64,000 bases of DNA. Source: Nymphaea colorata. Taxonomy: Eukaryota; Streptophyta; Magnoliopsida; Nymphaeales; Nymphaeaceae. Made by a program: the position numbers and the translations under genes. The stretch lies in assembly GCF_008831285.2 (NCBI RefSeq), contig NC_045141.1, forward strand, positions 7,303,353 to 7,367,352. Direction: 5' to 3'. The notes under the pieces are model-generated. The model had not been told where the DNA came from, ran no database searches, and saw nothing but the letters and a program-made list of their open reading frames with translations. This document shows, in pieces, positions 29,664 to 41,543 of this stretch (the stretch's first letter is position 1; each line of letters begins with the position of its first letter).

Positions 29664-29676
29664 CCAAGTGGGAGAT
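29664..29676 (+). other. Polypurine tract, element A
   Basis: CAAGTGGGAGAT abuts the 3' LTR. This is the usual plus-strand priming site of plant Copia elements. Confidence 0.85.
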
Positions 29677-30152
29677 TGTAAGATCATTTGGTGGGCCGGC
29701 ATATGTCTATGAGGAATTTCAGACATTATGGCTGTCTTAACGTAAATATCCGCTTAAGTGATTGCATTTTGGGATATTACGTCATTTTAGATGGTATGGG
29801 GTAATTTTGAAATGTATAGATACCAGTACGGAATTACGGACTCTTTGATGGGTGGAATCCGTAATTGTCCTTATTATAAAATGGTAGTGGTCCCTGGGGG
29901 CGTGCAAGGGTTGCCTGAAACATTGGTTTCTAGGGTTTTCCTCTTCCCCATCTGAGAGAGACCTCAAGCGCGCCGCACGTACCCTGGAAGACCCTACTGC
30001 GATCTTCCCGTGCACCAGTTCAGATGGATTCAGGTACGCTTCTGCTTTCAGTTTAAGGTTTCGTTTATTTCAATGATTTAGCATGAGCATGATCCTGTTT
30101 TAGGGTATATACGTTTGGTTTTGTATATTCGTTATGGGGAGAAATCCCAACA
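29677..30152 (+). repeat. 3' LTR, element A
   Basis: 476 bp, collinear without gaps with 24044-24519 and differing at about ten positions by hand count, mostly transitions. Confidence 0.95.
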
Positions 30153-30157
30153 ATTTT
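30153..30157. repeat. Target site duplication, right (ATTTT), element A
   Basis: Exact copy of 24039-24043. Confidence 0.9.
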
Positions 30158-30959
30158 ACCTTGCAGTTTAAGCAACAATTGGTCATGCTTTTGCATATGA
30201 TAAACTCACAATGATGGAAAGGGAGAATCATCATCTCTAAAAAACAGTCACCTACTGGCCCTCTTCACTTCCCTTCAGATACTAAACAAATGTGCTTATC
30301 GACACATGTTTGGTGCATGTACAAACAGGGCCGTTTCATTCAGCTTAGACAGAACTTCGTTCACGATTGACTTGTCAATGTCATTTACAAATGAAGTTTT
30401 CAGTTGTGGACATGGATCAGCATTTGACGAGCTAGGCTAACCAAGTCAAGTTGCCTAGATCATTTTCCACCCCGATCTGGACAACAAAGATACTTCCAAT
30501 AAGTTTATAAAATTAGATCAGATCCGATACATACTTGAAGAAAGTCTAGAGTTTTAAGATACAAGCATTTACACTACCTGGCAGATTGTTGGAAAAGTCT
30601 GCCTAACCTAGCACTTTTTGTTATCAAAATAAATATCAGTGCGGTTCAATAGTAGAAGCTATAAATTGAATAAATTGCTGGCCAATCTAGCCTATCTAGA
30701 CATAGTGTTCCTTTCGAGGTGGGTGAGAGGAACACTAGCCATGACTTGGAAAAAAGGGCCAAACACCCTTTCTAGAGCACTTGCTAGAAATGATCTTGCC
30801 AGAGGTTCACCTCCAAAAATTAAATTAAAGGTATAGAGCTGCACAAAACCCCTCAAGGATATACAAATGAACAACAAAAACACAACCAGAAGCCAAAAAA
30901 TTGGACATTGTAGGGTAGACTAAGGAAAGTCAAACTATATTTCAACTAATTTGAGAGTG
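30158..30959. other. No gene recognised
   Basis: Intergenic sequence between element A and the LINE-like remnant. Short frames here show no domain. Confidence 0.45.
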
Positions 30960-32410
30960 ATGTCTGGCGCAGGGTCATCGGACCCAATCTCCAGCTTATG
31001 GGCGCACAAAGAGATCTTCAAAAAATTTTTGGTCAAAATGTTTCAACAACTCCGAATCTAGCGCAACCATAGTTTGTTGTTCGATATGACAAGGATACTC
31101 TGCAATATTTCAAGGTGGACATAAGTGAGAATACCTTGCAAGGTATCAGTTTCAGGCATGAGGGAGTCACCTGTAATCACGCGCAGGTCACCGCCATAGA
31201 AGCCTTTATCTTTGTCTTGAAAACCATAGGCCACATAAGTCCCCTACCTGTTAACAATGCAGATAATCTGAATACAAATGCATCCATCAAGTATTCTCGG
31301 CCACTTTCCACCTATACCACCAGTCAGTATCCAAACCTAAGCACTAACTAGTTCTGTTTCATTTCTGCTAGTGCCCATACAACTGTCTACATAGATCTTT
31401 AAGATCCTTTGAAGTTCTACCTCCAATCCACTTTGGTTTTGATCTAGCATAAACGATTTATGGTCATCCAGACACCCTAGATGGCGCAACCAAACCAGAC
31501 TCATCAACTCCTTGAAAGCCAGCCTCGCTTGAACCCTGCTGCAAACCATTTTTTAATACTAGATAGTAGATACAATGTTATGATATGGGGCACATTTCCT
31601 TCTGAACCGCTAGGCAACCTCCGTCCAGATCGCTTTGGCTTTTGCTTGTTGACAGATAAAGCATCTATTAGCCAATGCCACTCCTCTTCTTTTGACATGG
31701 TCAAGGGTGGGTGACTTGTTTTTGCAGGCAATGTACGTGAACCACTGTGCCCTCAGATTCAACACCAAGAACTAGATAAACTCTTTCCACTCTGCCAATC
31801 TGTGTTTAGATTGAAGCAGCTCCCACAAGACCTAAGCATTAACGTCTTTAGTAGGATCCATCGACAACTGCAACCTGTCCTCCTTGGGGAAGAGGCAAGG
31901 CCTCTCAATACCATATTGTCTAAGGAGGCAATGGAACTCATGCAGCAGGATCAGATCCAACTCTGACCTCTTTGACGGTCAGTCTCGCAGCAGCTTGGGA
32001 TCCTAGCCTTGTTACAGGTCAAGTTATGGCAGTGCATGACTATTGGTTTGTTCTCTTCTGAACCCATAGGGCCTTCGGGGAGACATTCTTCATGGATGGG
32101 ATATACAAGCCTAAGGATCCTTCAGCTTGCAAAGAGGCTTTCTCCTGCCTGGAAAGCTATGTTCTTGCCTGCATCTCCCATGTGCCCTGATGGGGGATTT
32201 CAACATTATGTTCAGAAAGGATGACAAAATTGGTAACTAACCTAACCCTTCCTCTTGTCATGTTTTTAATAATTTAGGTCGACAGGAGATCTTCTGACGT
32301 TTCACTTGTTCAAAATTGTGTGGAGGAAAACCACATTTGGTGTCACTAGATTGGTTCTTTGTCAATAGAGCACGGTATGGGAAGTAAGTGGGGCTTGATG
32401 GAACTTTAGC
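30960..32410 (+). pseudogene. LINE-1-like retrotransposon remnant
   Basis: The best evidence is at 32190-32400. On the plus strand it reads MGDFNIMFRKDDKIGN and, after stops, LDWFFVNRARYGK. These match the GDFN and RFF-type motifs of the LINE-1 apurinic-like endonuclease domain that nicks target DNA in active elements. Upstream patches of protein-like sequence (31100-31950) could be ORF1 or the start of ORF2, but I could not assign them. Reverse transcriptase is absent; the neighbouring minus-strand Copia element abuts this side. Multiple stops show it is dead. Confidence 0.55.
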
Positions 32411-32479
32411 AGCGGAATGGCACCTACGATCAGCCCTTCTTCTGCACAGCAAATTCACCAGCGGCTTCTCTAGGATGAG

Positions 32480-32810
32480 CATCAAGAGGCAGCAACTATG
32501 ACAGATAGAGAAGAAGAGTAAGAAGTAGGGAAGTTTTGGGTTTGCTTCTGGAAGGACAGGCTATAGGGTAATCTCACAATTAACCCTAAGTTTTAGATTA
32601 GCTAGGCTTTTACAAACCGCCTCACAAGATTTCTCGATGCCCAGCAACGGTTACGGCTAGAGGGAGGTAATGTAAATCTTTTAATTTGTGATGTAAATTT
32701 CTTTATTTTATTCAATAAAGTCTTCATTTGTAAAACGTTTTAGCTATATTATCTCGAAACCCCTTACAGTTAAGAGATGTAGAGATAGGGCTCATTACCA
32801 CTATCCAACA
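32480..32810 (-). repeat. Probable 3' LTR of Copia element C (minus strand)
   Basis: On the minus strand TGTTGGATAGTGG begins at 32810 directly after a polypurine tract, as expected for an LTR start. The segment carries AATAAA-type signals near 32710-32725. The far border is approximate, since no second LTR or target duplication is visible. Confidence 0.5.
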
Positions 32811-32825
32811 TCTTCCACTTGGCCA
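32811..32825 (-). other. Polypurine tract, Copia element C
   Basis: Reads GGCCAAGTGGAAGA on the minus strand directly before the putative LTR. Confidence 0.6.
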
Positions 32826-32969
32826 TGAGACTGTCAGCTTGCTTCTACTATGTGTGAGTTTCTTTATTCTTTTGATATATGGTTTTTCGTAATTGGTTTA
32901 TCCATCATAATTTGAGTTTGTTCAAGGTTTACAACGAAGTTTTCCTTTCAATTGCTTTCCATCGCAACC

Positions 32970-33560
32970 TTTCAGATATATCTTAACCCCATATGGGATA
33001 CATGCTTGGTAAACAAATCTTCAGTTATTCCCTTAGTTAAGGGATCAGCTACCATGTCATTGCAAGACACATAGTCAACTGTTACAGCTCCATTTTTCAT
33101 AATAGATATTGTTGTCTGATTATCACAATATAATTAAATTAGTTCATGATCAAGATCTAATTTCAAGTCTTTCAAGAATCGATTTATCCAGACAGCAAAG
33201 GTAGTTGCAACATTACATGCTTTATACCCTGCTTCTTATGTGTGTTGAGCAACACATCTCTGTTTTTTACAGGACTAGGTTATTGCTCTACCTCCAAAGA
33301 GAAACATGTATCCAGATGTGGACTTATTGTCGCCTTTACAACCAGTGAAATCTGCATTGAAATAACCAACTAGAGTTAGCTCATCGGCTTGGGTAGGACA
33401 ATTTCAGTTCTTTCATTCCTTTAATATACCAAAAAATTCGTTTAACTGCTTGCCAGTGAGGCCAACCAGGATTACTTTGATAACGACTCACCAGATCGAT
33501 AAGAAAGCTTACGTTTGGTTTAATACAAAGCATTAGATACATTAAACAACCAACAATCTG
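32970..33560 (-). pseudogene. Copia RNase H, element C
   Basis: Minus-strand reading gives CDNQTTISIMKNG and MVADPLTKGI near 33030-33130, and TSGYMFLFGG near 33290, the conserved RNase H and C-terminal pol signatures. Stops are frequent. Confidence 0.75.
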
Positions 33561-34427
33561 TGCATATGGGACATTTAATTTCTATTGTCCTTCACCAGGA
33601 TAATTACTTCTACATAAATTTACTCCTTTTGTTATGGAAGTTCCAATAGGTTTGCATTCTTGCATTCAAAACTTCTTTAAAATATAATCAATATATCGTT
33701 CTTGGCTTAGACTAGAAATTTATGAGTTTCTATCTTGAGTGATTTTTATTCCTAATATATGATATGCTTCACCCTTGTCCTTCATTTTGAAGTTCTCATT
33801 TAGCCAAGTCTTTGATTTGAGTATCATATTGTTATGGACAAAATACAAAAGAGATCTCATTTTTCTAGATATATACACACTAGTCTAGCTGATTTACTAC
33901 GTAATTAAGTCTTGTGATTGTCTTATGAAAGGCAAAATACCACTGTCTAGACTATTGTTTCAAACCATGCAATGATTTACGCAACTTGTACACTTTGTCT
34001 TCACTTTCTTTAATGACATATCCTATGGTTGAGTCATATATAAAGTTTCCTTTAACTCACCATTAAGAAAAGCAGTGTTCACATTCATCTGACAGACATC
34101 CAAGTCATAGAAAGATGCAATAGAAAGAATTATTCTGATTGATGCAAATTTTGCTAACGACAAATAGGTTTTTAAGTAATTAATTCTTTCCTTTTGAGAA
34201 AAACCATTTGCCACCAATCCTGTTCTAAATTTTTCGACTGATCCGTTAGCTTTGTACTTTTTCTTTAGCATCCATTTACACCCAATCGGTGTTCCATCTT
34301 TAGAAAGATCTACTAGCTCTCCAACTTTATTTGTTTCTATACATTTGATTTCCTCATCCACAGCGTCTACCCAATCTGACGATTCATGCGAGTTTATGGT
34401 TTTATCATATGTCAGATTGTCAGACAT
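33561..34427 (-). pseudogene. Copia reverse transcriptase, element C
   Basis: The frame at 34427-34023 gives WVDAVDEEIKCIE, PIGCKWMLKKKYKANG and MNVNTAFLNGELKETLYMTQ, the N-terminal half of a Copia reverse transcriptase. The downstream half is broken by stops, and the stretch where the YVDD motif belongs (about 33780-33850) looks deleted. Inactive. Confidence 0.85.
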
Positions 34428-34434
34428 TTTACCA

Positions 34435-34891
34435 TTATGTTAAATAGCATAACTCATCTGCAAGATGTACATAGCAATCACTCAAATATGTAGGAGGAGT
34501 TCTAGGTCGTTTATGACCTAACAAAGTCTGAGATGACGAGATACTCGGATCAGTTGATTCATTACCAAAACTATTCCTCAGTTGTTTCATTATCAGACTG
34601 TTCCTCAGATGATTCATGCTCAGTTGACTCATTACCAAATTGTTCTCCAGTCGACACATTGCCAGACTGATCTTTTGAATAAATCAGATCATCCAGTAGA
34701 CTATTATGGTCTTCCATTGGATCATTGTCTTTGTTATTGAGTTCTTCTAAGAACTCTACATCTCTACTTTCTATAAGTTTTATAGTCGAGTGATATAATT
34801 TGTAGTCTTTGAATCCTTTTGGATATCCAATAAACACACATCTTACTAATCTGTTATCTACGTTATCCATTTTTAGATCTATAATTTCCAC
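34435..34891 (-). pseudogene. Integrase-RT linker, element C
   Basis: Contains CVFIGYPKGFKDYKLYH, the conserved end of the Copia integrase region, followed by an acidic Asn/Glu/Ser-rich linker built from near-repeats of QSGNVST-like units. Confidence 0.75.
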
Positions 34892-35026
34892 ATGTGCTAC
34901 AGATCTTTATCTCATGAGATGTCTCAGATCTAGTTTCACACCAGTCCATCTCTCATAAAAAGTGATTGAGAATACTTTACAAGGAACTCAGTTTATTATG
35001 TATGTAGTTGTTAATACTGCTTTACC

Positions 35027-35464
35027 CTAAAATACTTTGGGTAATTGTGCATTTGCCAACATGGATCTTACCAGGTTCAAGAGGGTTCTATTACACTTCT
35101 CAGCAACACCATTTTGTTGTGGTCTTCTAGGCATTGATTTTTGCTTATTAATTCCAAAGTCTTTATAGTATTTGAAGAATTCATTTGATGTATATTCACC
35201 ACCTCGATCAGATTTTACAACCTTGATATATTTTTCAAGTTGTCCCTTCACTTCAGTTTTATATTCCTTGAACTTATCACTAGCTTCTGAGTTATATTTG
35301 ATCAGATAAATATAGCCAAATCTTGAGAAGTCGTCAATGAATGTTATGAAGTATAATTTGCCACTATGTATTTCGACCTTGAAGGGTCTACAAATATCTG
35401 TATGAATTATTTCCAATAGATCAGTTGTCCAAATTACTTCAGACGAAAAATATTTTCTTGTCAT
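35027..35464 (-). pseudogene. Copia integrase core, element C
   Basis: The 145-codon frame carries the DDE fold of a retroviral-type integrase. The first Asp sits in IIHTDICRPF, the second in VVKSDRGGEYTSNEF, and the Glu in PQQNGVAEKCNRT. All three catalytic positions are present. This domain alone is intact in sequence, but the polyprotein around it is broken. Confidence 0.9.
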
Positions 35465-35499
35465 ATTTTTATATAAACAATACTTACATTTCGTGAAAT

Positions 35500-35660
35500 T
35501 CTTTATATTATATCGGATATTATACCTTGTTGTGCTAGAGTCTTTATCTTATTGATGTTTACATGACTTAATCTTTTATGCCATAAATTTGCACTCACAT
35601 TCAACGCAGAGTCAATATAAGCAGAACTGGAAGTTTTATTCATCACCATTGATGAGAACT
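35500..35660 (-). pseudogene. Copia pre-integrase domain, element C
   Basis: ANLWHKRLSHVNINKIKTL is the zinc-binding pre-integrase signature. Upstream of about 35660 the Copia similarity stops abruptly, so protease, gag and the 5' LTR are missing. Confidence 0.8.
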
Positions 35661-36060
35661 TAACCGCAAGCATATCCAACCACAGTGACTTGAGCAAGGA
35701 AAATACATAAGCATAGTCCAAATGCAATTTATCCTCTCCGCCGGCAAGAGTGGCGATAACTGCAAAGGCAAATGAACGACACATCTGCACGTAAACCCCC
35801 TTTGTACGAAAAGTCGTTTCCTACCATTAACCTCCTTGATCTCCATATCTTGTTCTGACTCATCCCCGACCATCATTTCGCCTGAAACAATCTCCATCGA
35901 ATCCCCTCGGTCCTCTGCTAATAGGGGAGGCCCCAATGACGAGACCTCCACTCTCACAAACTTTAGCCGCGTGCAAAGCAAACCCTCTCTCTCCTCACAG
36001 AACCTCCAACCTGTGTAGAAACTGTCTTCAAATCTCAATCTGCTACCGTTAAATTTGAAT
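35661..36060 (-). other. Unassigned protein-like sequence beside element C
   Basis: A minus-strand frame (35643-36038) and a shorter one share this stretch, which is GC-richer than its surroundings. The sequence is not Copia. It might be the start of another retroelement or a leader, but no domain supports a choice. Confidence 0.3.
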
Positions 36061-36360
36061 GGGCTGATATATATGGCATTTAATTATTTAGTGTAAATAA
36101 GCATTTCTACTGCAACCATGCTAGGATTACACCATAATTTTATTAGAAAGAATAGAAAACAGATTATTAGAAAAGATGGTAGAAGGAACCTTTAAGCTTG
36201 AGGAAATGAATCCCAAAACAGCTCTCCTACCCTTGGGCAAGGTCTACAATATGATCATAGACCGGATGAATAGATGGTCGAAGAATGTCAGCTCATACAT
36301 TGGTTTGTGTAACAGTTTCAATCCCAAAATTTTTATTGGTTTTTGGAGTGCTCCAGAAAA

Positions 36361-36462
36361 ATGAGATTTTCTTTTGAAAATGAGAGAGAAATGAACTCAT
36401 CCATCAATACGATGAGATTTTCTTTTGAAAATGAGAGAGAAATGAACTCATCCATCTATACG
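36361..36462. repeat. 51-bp tandem duplication
   Basis: Two nearly identical 51-bp units (36361-36411 and 36412-36462) differ at one or two bases. They sit at the start of the second copy of the repeat family found at 1-960. Confidence 0.95.
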
Positions 36463-37330
36463 AGAAATGACTGTTCCTGGCACCTTTACCAGGGGTAATC
36501 AATGCAAGGGCTATGTTTATTATTGATGCATTTCATTTTGGTTTAAACATCTTTTCTATTCTATATGCGGTGTAGTATTTGAAAAAAATGTTGAAAGTTT
36601 GATGTTTCTAACTTTTGAAAAGATTCTTGAAGAATTATTTGAGAATGTGGAACATTTTGGAGAAAACTAGAATTGAGAGATATTTGTAAATATCATTTGA
36701 AAAGCTTGAAAAATCATTTTGAAGTCACTTTAGTGTTCTCTCAAGATTTTAAGTAGGTTTAAGATTTTGCTCTAATTCGGTTACTACCTGGTTAGAGTTC
36801 AATCTCATCTTGCTTAAGTTCTTTTAGAAATTTGATTGTGCTTATAAGTGCTATTGAGTGAGTGTGACTGCATGAATGTATTGATCTAATATGATTGGAA
36901 ATGGTGAGTGTGACTCCATGAATGCATTGATCCAATATGATTGGAAAGGAAAATCATTCATTCCTACCATAACATTCATTTAAAGACATTCTTACCACAA
37001 CATACATCTAAGGTTTTTGTAATAAATATTTTTGATAAAAGAGAAAAGTTTTTGAAAATGAAATGTGGTTGTAGACCCTCAAGCATAATTCCAATATTGG
37101 GTCATTACTTTGAGTTTTGGTCTTAGTGAAGTCGGAAAATGAAAATTAAAATTTTAAATGATAAGATAAAAATCTTGAAAGAATGGGAAAAGACGAAAGA
37201 CTTTATCCCAAGAGAGATATAGATAAAGAGAGAGAGAAAGAGATCTTAAAAATCATAAAATTAAAGATTTAAAAGAAAGAGAGATACATATTCATATACA
37301 TGTTTATATATACATATATATGTATATACA
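36412..37330 (+). repeat. Unclassified interspersed repeat, copy 2
   Basis: Collinear with 1-640 and, at its left end (36440-36545), with the reverse complement of 837-960. A further tandem duplication of about 50 bp lies at about 36852-36950 (units beginning GAGTGTGACT). No coding domain is visible. The right end fades into AT-rich sequence with a TATATA tract near 37310-37340. Confidence 0.7.
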
Positions 37331-38640
37331 TATACGTATAGATACGTATATGAAATCTTGTGAAAATGAGGTTTAAATCAAATAGAGAAGAGAAGATCAT
37401 TTTATAAAGATAGTGTGATTTAAAAATGAAATACTCGTACATATGTATATGAGAATTTGTAAAATGATATGTTAAATCATAAAGAGAATGATAAAAAGAA
37501 ATAATCATGTGCACGTGTATATATATAACATGTATATACGTACATGTCTTCATGATAATTAAAATCAAGAAATGAATTAAAAATAGTCAATTTCAACTTT
37601 TAATATAGGCCGGAGGGGAACTTGGGCTCACACAAAAACCAAAGTTAAGTCTTCAAGACCGCATTAGAGAGGGTATTTGGTTTTGAAAATCTTCTGAAAA
37701 ATATAATTCTAAATATTTTTGAGAGTGAATAAAAACCACAACTATTACAAGAAAATTAATTTCTCCCACCATTGGGTATGGAAGAAAATAAAAAATACAT
37801 GAAATTGAGAGCAACGTAGGAAAGCACTCATTGGGGTCCCTAATCGGGGGATAAAAAAATAAGTTAAGCGTGAAAATGACATGAAGATGCACTTTAACAT
37901 GTATAAATTCATGGAGGGCTTTCCCAGGTTGGACAAGTCCCAACCTCAAAAATCAACACAAGAATGAAGAAATCCCAACCCCAAGCACTCATTCTCACCG
38001 TGCAATTGCTCGTCAATTAAGGAAAATTAGAACATCATGCATGAGCATCATTTCAAGCATGAATGATGAATGAAGACAATATAGCAAACATATTTTGAAA
38101 ATAAATGAAGAAATGGAATTTATTTCACCTTGCTCATACTCCCGGTGCACTCAAGATATGGCTCTCGATTCCGGATAGGAAATCATTTGAGCTTTCTTGC
38201 ATGGCCATGGAGAGGTGGCAAGAGGAAATGAAAATAGATGGAAATAAGAGGATGACTACATACCTTGAATATGAATGATATTAGAAATGAGTCCTCTCTT
38301 TTAAATGATTTTGGAGTCGCCTAAGATGAAGCTCAAAGATAATGAACCACTCAAGAGATCTCTTTATGCTCCTTTGAAAAGTTTAAACTTGAAGAATGCT
38401 TGCTCCCAATGTTGGAGAAGAAGAAAGAAACGGAAAGAGAGAGCCAAGGAAAATCAAAAATTTCAAGTGAGGAAGCATGATAGGTTCCTCCATGGTTGAC
38501 TCATGTTAAGAGGGGGGATTGTGAGGGTATTTATAGAGATTTTGGAGTCAAAATTCAAAATTTGATTTTTTTTGAATTTCACAACATTTTCATCCGAATT
38601 TCAAAGAATTTTGAATTATTTTCAAATTTTTTTCTAAGGA
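37331..38640. other. No gene recognised
   Basis: AT-rich sequence with short stop-interrupted frames. It may be the continuation of the repeat family to the left, but nothing confirms this. Confidence 0.4.
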
Positions 38641-38935
38641 ATAGGTTTTGACTAAATGGGATTGAACATTAGCCCTGCAAACAACCTTTTGAGGTGTGGT
38701 CAGGGCTATTGCCCACCCAAAGAAACCAAAACCGCCCCCAAAGGAGTGGGTTTTGCAAAAAAAAGGGCGGGGGGCTGCATTGTTGCAGGCCCCTGCCCGT
38801 GGGAGTATGCACGCGGCAGCGCGCTGCAGCGTCGCAGGCGATCACCCTACACGCCTTGCCTGATCACTTAACGCAATTGCCTTGCGCGATCACACAAGCG
38901 CACGGTGCGGGAAGCTCCACCCCCTCCCCTCCCTT
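38641..38935. other. GC-rich patch
   Basis: A GC-rich island with repeated CGATCAC and GCGC motifs (38820-38905) inside AT-rich DNA. Two overlapping plus-strand frames cross it without any domain. It ends in a T-run. It could be part of a transposon or a captured fragment. Confidence 0.4.
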
Positions 38936-40500
38936 TTTTTTTTTGAAATAAAACTTTTTTTTTAAGTGAAAGCATAAAAATCCAGTTTTTTGTTTAATTT
39001 ATTAAAAAAAGTATATAAAATTGGTTTTTTTCGTTATAAAAGAATGGTCTGCTTCGTTTTAATCTTGAAAAACGTATTTTAGTGCAAGGATGAAGCATAA
39101 AATAAGGGAGAGGTCTGCGCATGCGCACGCGGCGCCTATAGCACCAAATTTTGTCGTTTCGAACTCGATTTTGGATTTTGAGTTTGAAATGCTTGATTTG
39201 GATCTAAACTTGGGTTTAAAAATTCATTTTAGATTGAATATTTGCAAATTTGTTTTGGGTCTCGGATTAAATCCACATATAGTATTTTTTGAAAATTTTG
39301 AGGTGATAACAGTAACATTAAGTACCAAACCTTGGATCCTCTCTTTGCTAGTTAGATCTTATGAATAAACAAATTTTGTTACATTTTCCGCTATGAATAT
39401 TTTAGGTTCTTTAAGTACCAACTTTCCTCTTAATCATAATTGGAAACTCAGCTTTCACTAAATAAGCATTGCGGATAACATATATGACATACTTTTCTTT
39501 TTTCTGCAAAAATGAAGATAGAATGCACCGGTGATTTGGGTGATCACAAACTCTGCTAATTTCATCAACTTTGAAGATTGATCATACAAGTATGGTTCGT
39601 GCTTCGTTGGAAAAATAAATTGTTGGCACACATATATATGTTGTTTACACGTGCATACATTTTTTGCCACATGTATAAGTAAGTTCAACATACTGAAACC
39701 TATCTATGGAAATTTGTTCGTGAACCAGTGAACTAGAAAACTGAAAAAGTTCTTTTCAATAAAAGGTCTTCATACCAGAAGCCATATCTTGGGGGATGAG
39801 GGGTTGGGTGGGAGTTTTTGGCTCCAAAATAAGTTCTTTGCAATGAAAAAGTCTTTGTCGCCCAAGATAAAATAAGTTAATAATTGAGCCGTTCCTTGGC
39901 AGGTTTTCATTGACCTGTACTGCGTTTCTTTTTTATTTGCTAAACAAATTCACTTCATTACCGTGAAGAAAAAATTAAGATGACCTCATTTAGTTGACAA
40001 ATTGTGAGATCTTGACTCCCAATATATGACCATGAAACAGGAATCTAGTTGGGCGTTCCGAGTGAGGGAAGCAGAGCTCCTCTTCCTTAATTATTATCAC
40101 CTCAACCTTTTTTTTTAATTCAGTGTTTCGCACAAGTAATGTGCTTATCGTATTCGATATTTTTGACATCTGGCTTTTTTAAAACCAATCATACGAAATT
40201 ACGAATGCATTTTTCATGTCTTAAAAAGTTAGGAAATAATTTTTTTTAAGTTCTTATACGAGCGAAAAGATAAACCATGGATCTGTAAATCCTCATACAA
40301 TGTTATTTTTTGAGAGAAAAACATTATTTTCAGTCAGATTTTTTTATCTTGTACGTCTGGCGGATGTAAGGACTCTGCCCTTTACTTCTAGAACCATCCA
40401 AGTCCAGCATAAGTAAGACTTTTTCCCCAAAATTTGACACCATTCTGTTAGTCAATCAAATCATTTTTAATTTCAATAAAAGACTCGGGGACTTGCGCGT
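38936..40500. other. No gene recognised
   Basis: Intergenic AT-rich sequence. Frames at 39090-39368 and 39458-39691 show no family. Confidence 0.45.
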
Positions 40501-40501
40501 T

Positions 40502-40690
40502 GAGGTATTTTATTTGCAACGACAAAATGTCTCAATCACCTGATGTCAGGTATCAGGGCAACTTGTATGTTATGTGTTAAGGCATTTTAACTAGGTTGGC
40601 ATAATGTCTCAATCACCTTATGTCATGCATGCCAGAGCGGCTTGTCTCTTTAAGGCATTCTACGACGGCAAATGCTCTAGAAAATAACAT
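40502..40690. repeat. Degenerate 73-77 bp tandem repeat, about 2.5 units
   Basis: Units start at 40502, 40579 and 40652 and share AAGGCATTTTA-like starts. The first two also share AATGTCTCAATCACC. The last unit is partial. Confidence 0.7.
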
Positions 40691-41543
40691 GCTCTTAATG
40701 TCTCCATAAAGAAAAAAGAATCAAGTGGATTTTGAAAATTGGAAAAGGAAATGAGCGTGAAAAGTAGCTACCGGTGAGAAAATCCTTTTCAATTTCTGGG
40801 TTTACTGGGAAAAGCGTCCAGGGGAGAATACCTCATCGGCTGATCATCCTGAGGGCCGAGGGGACGTGCAACTCTTTAAAAGAGGGGAGAAACTAGGCAT
40901 GGCATTCATCTACCTGTGTGAATCAACTTAGGGAGATTGCATCGGAGCTTGAAGAAGATCATGTTGTTCCATCGAAGGCCACGGCCGCTTGACCACTCGG
41001 CCTCTTAAAAGGAGTCAAGCTGCAGCTGCACTTGTTCTTTATGGTAAATGTTTCTGAACTTAGAAGCTAATTTCTTGGTACATAACTCATGCTAAACATT
41101 AACTGCAACCTTTCTTTCTTCCTTCATCACTTAGAAAAGGCTACGAGGTGGGTTCAATTTTGTAGCCGTTTTTCTTTCGTTCACGATCTAAAGTTATGCT
41201 CGTGCATAGAAATCAAAAGGCCTTCTCACCCTACATTTACATTGTGGGGGAGGCAATGGCAGGTTATTAAACCGGTGCCAAATGTTATAATTATTATCTA
41301 GCTAAGAGTAGTTTCTTTGTTTCTTCTGGAAAAATGTTATACTTAATATGATGAAAGGTCCATGGTAGGCTGGTGATATATTGCTGTTTCAGCGTTCAAG
41401 TCCTGATTTTTTTTTGAAACATCAGTCAGCAATCAATCTTATTGAATGAGCAGGAAGAGTATTTTGTCGTTCCAGCTAATAAGAAAGCCAAAGCCTCTCC
41501 TCCTCCTCTTGCCTTAGAGTTTAGAGCTGGTTCTGACTTTCAT

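Larger units (their letters stand above)
24044..30152 (+). mobile_element. Young but defective Copia (Ty1) LTR retrotransposon, element A
   Basis: Two 476-bp LTRs (TGTAAG...CCCAACA), an initiator-Met primer site, a polypurine tract and an exact ATTTT duplication define the element. Gene order is zinc-knuckle gag remnant, protease, pre-integrase, reverse transcriptase, RNase H, the Copia order. The gag N-terminus and the whole integrase core are missing, and the reverse transcriptase active site is altered. By eye the LTRs differ at about ten positions, near 2 percent, so insertion was recent. The leader of about 2 kb is unusual in having a GC-rich block and then a long array of degenerate 21-bp repeats. 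It probably moved using proteins from an intact relative. Confidence 0.95.

Noticed and set aside
37269-37568. 99-codon minus-strand frame rich in Ile, Tyr and His
   Set aside because: Arises from TATATA/CATATA low-complexity sequence.
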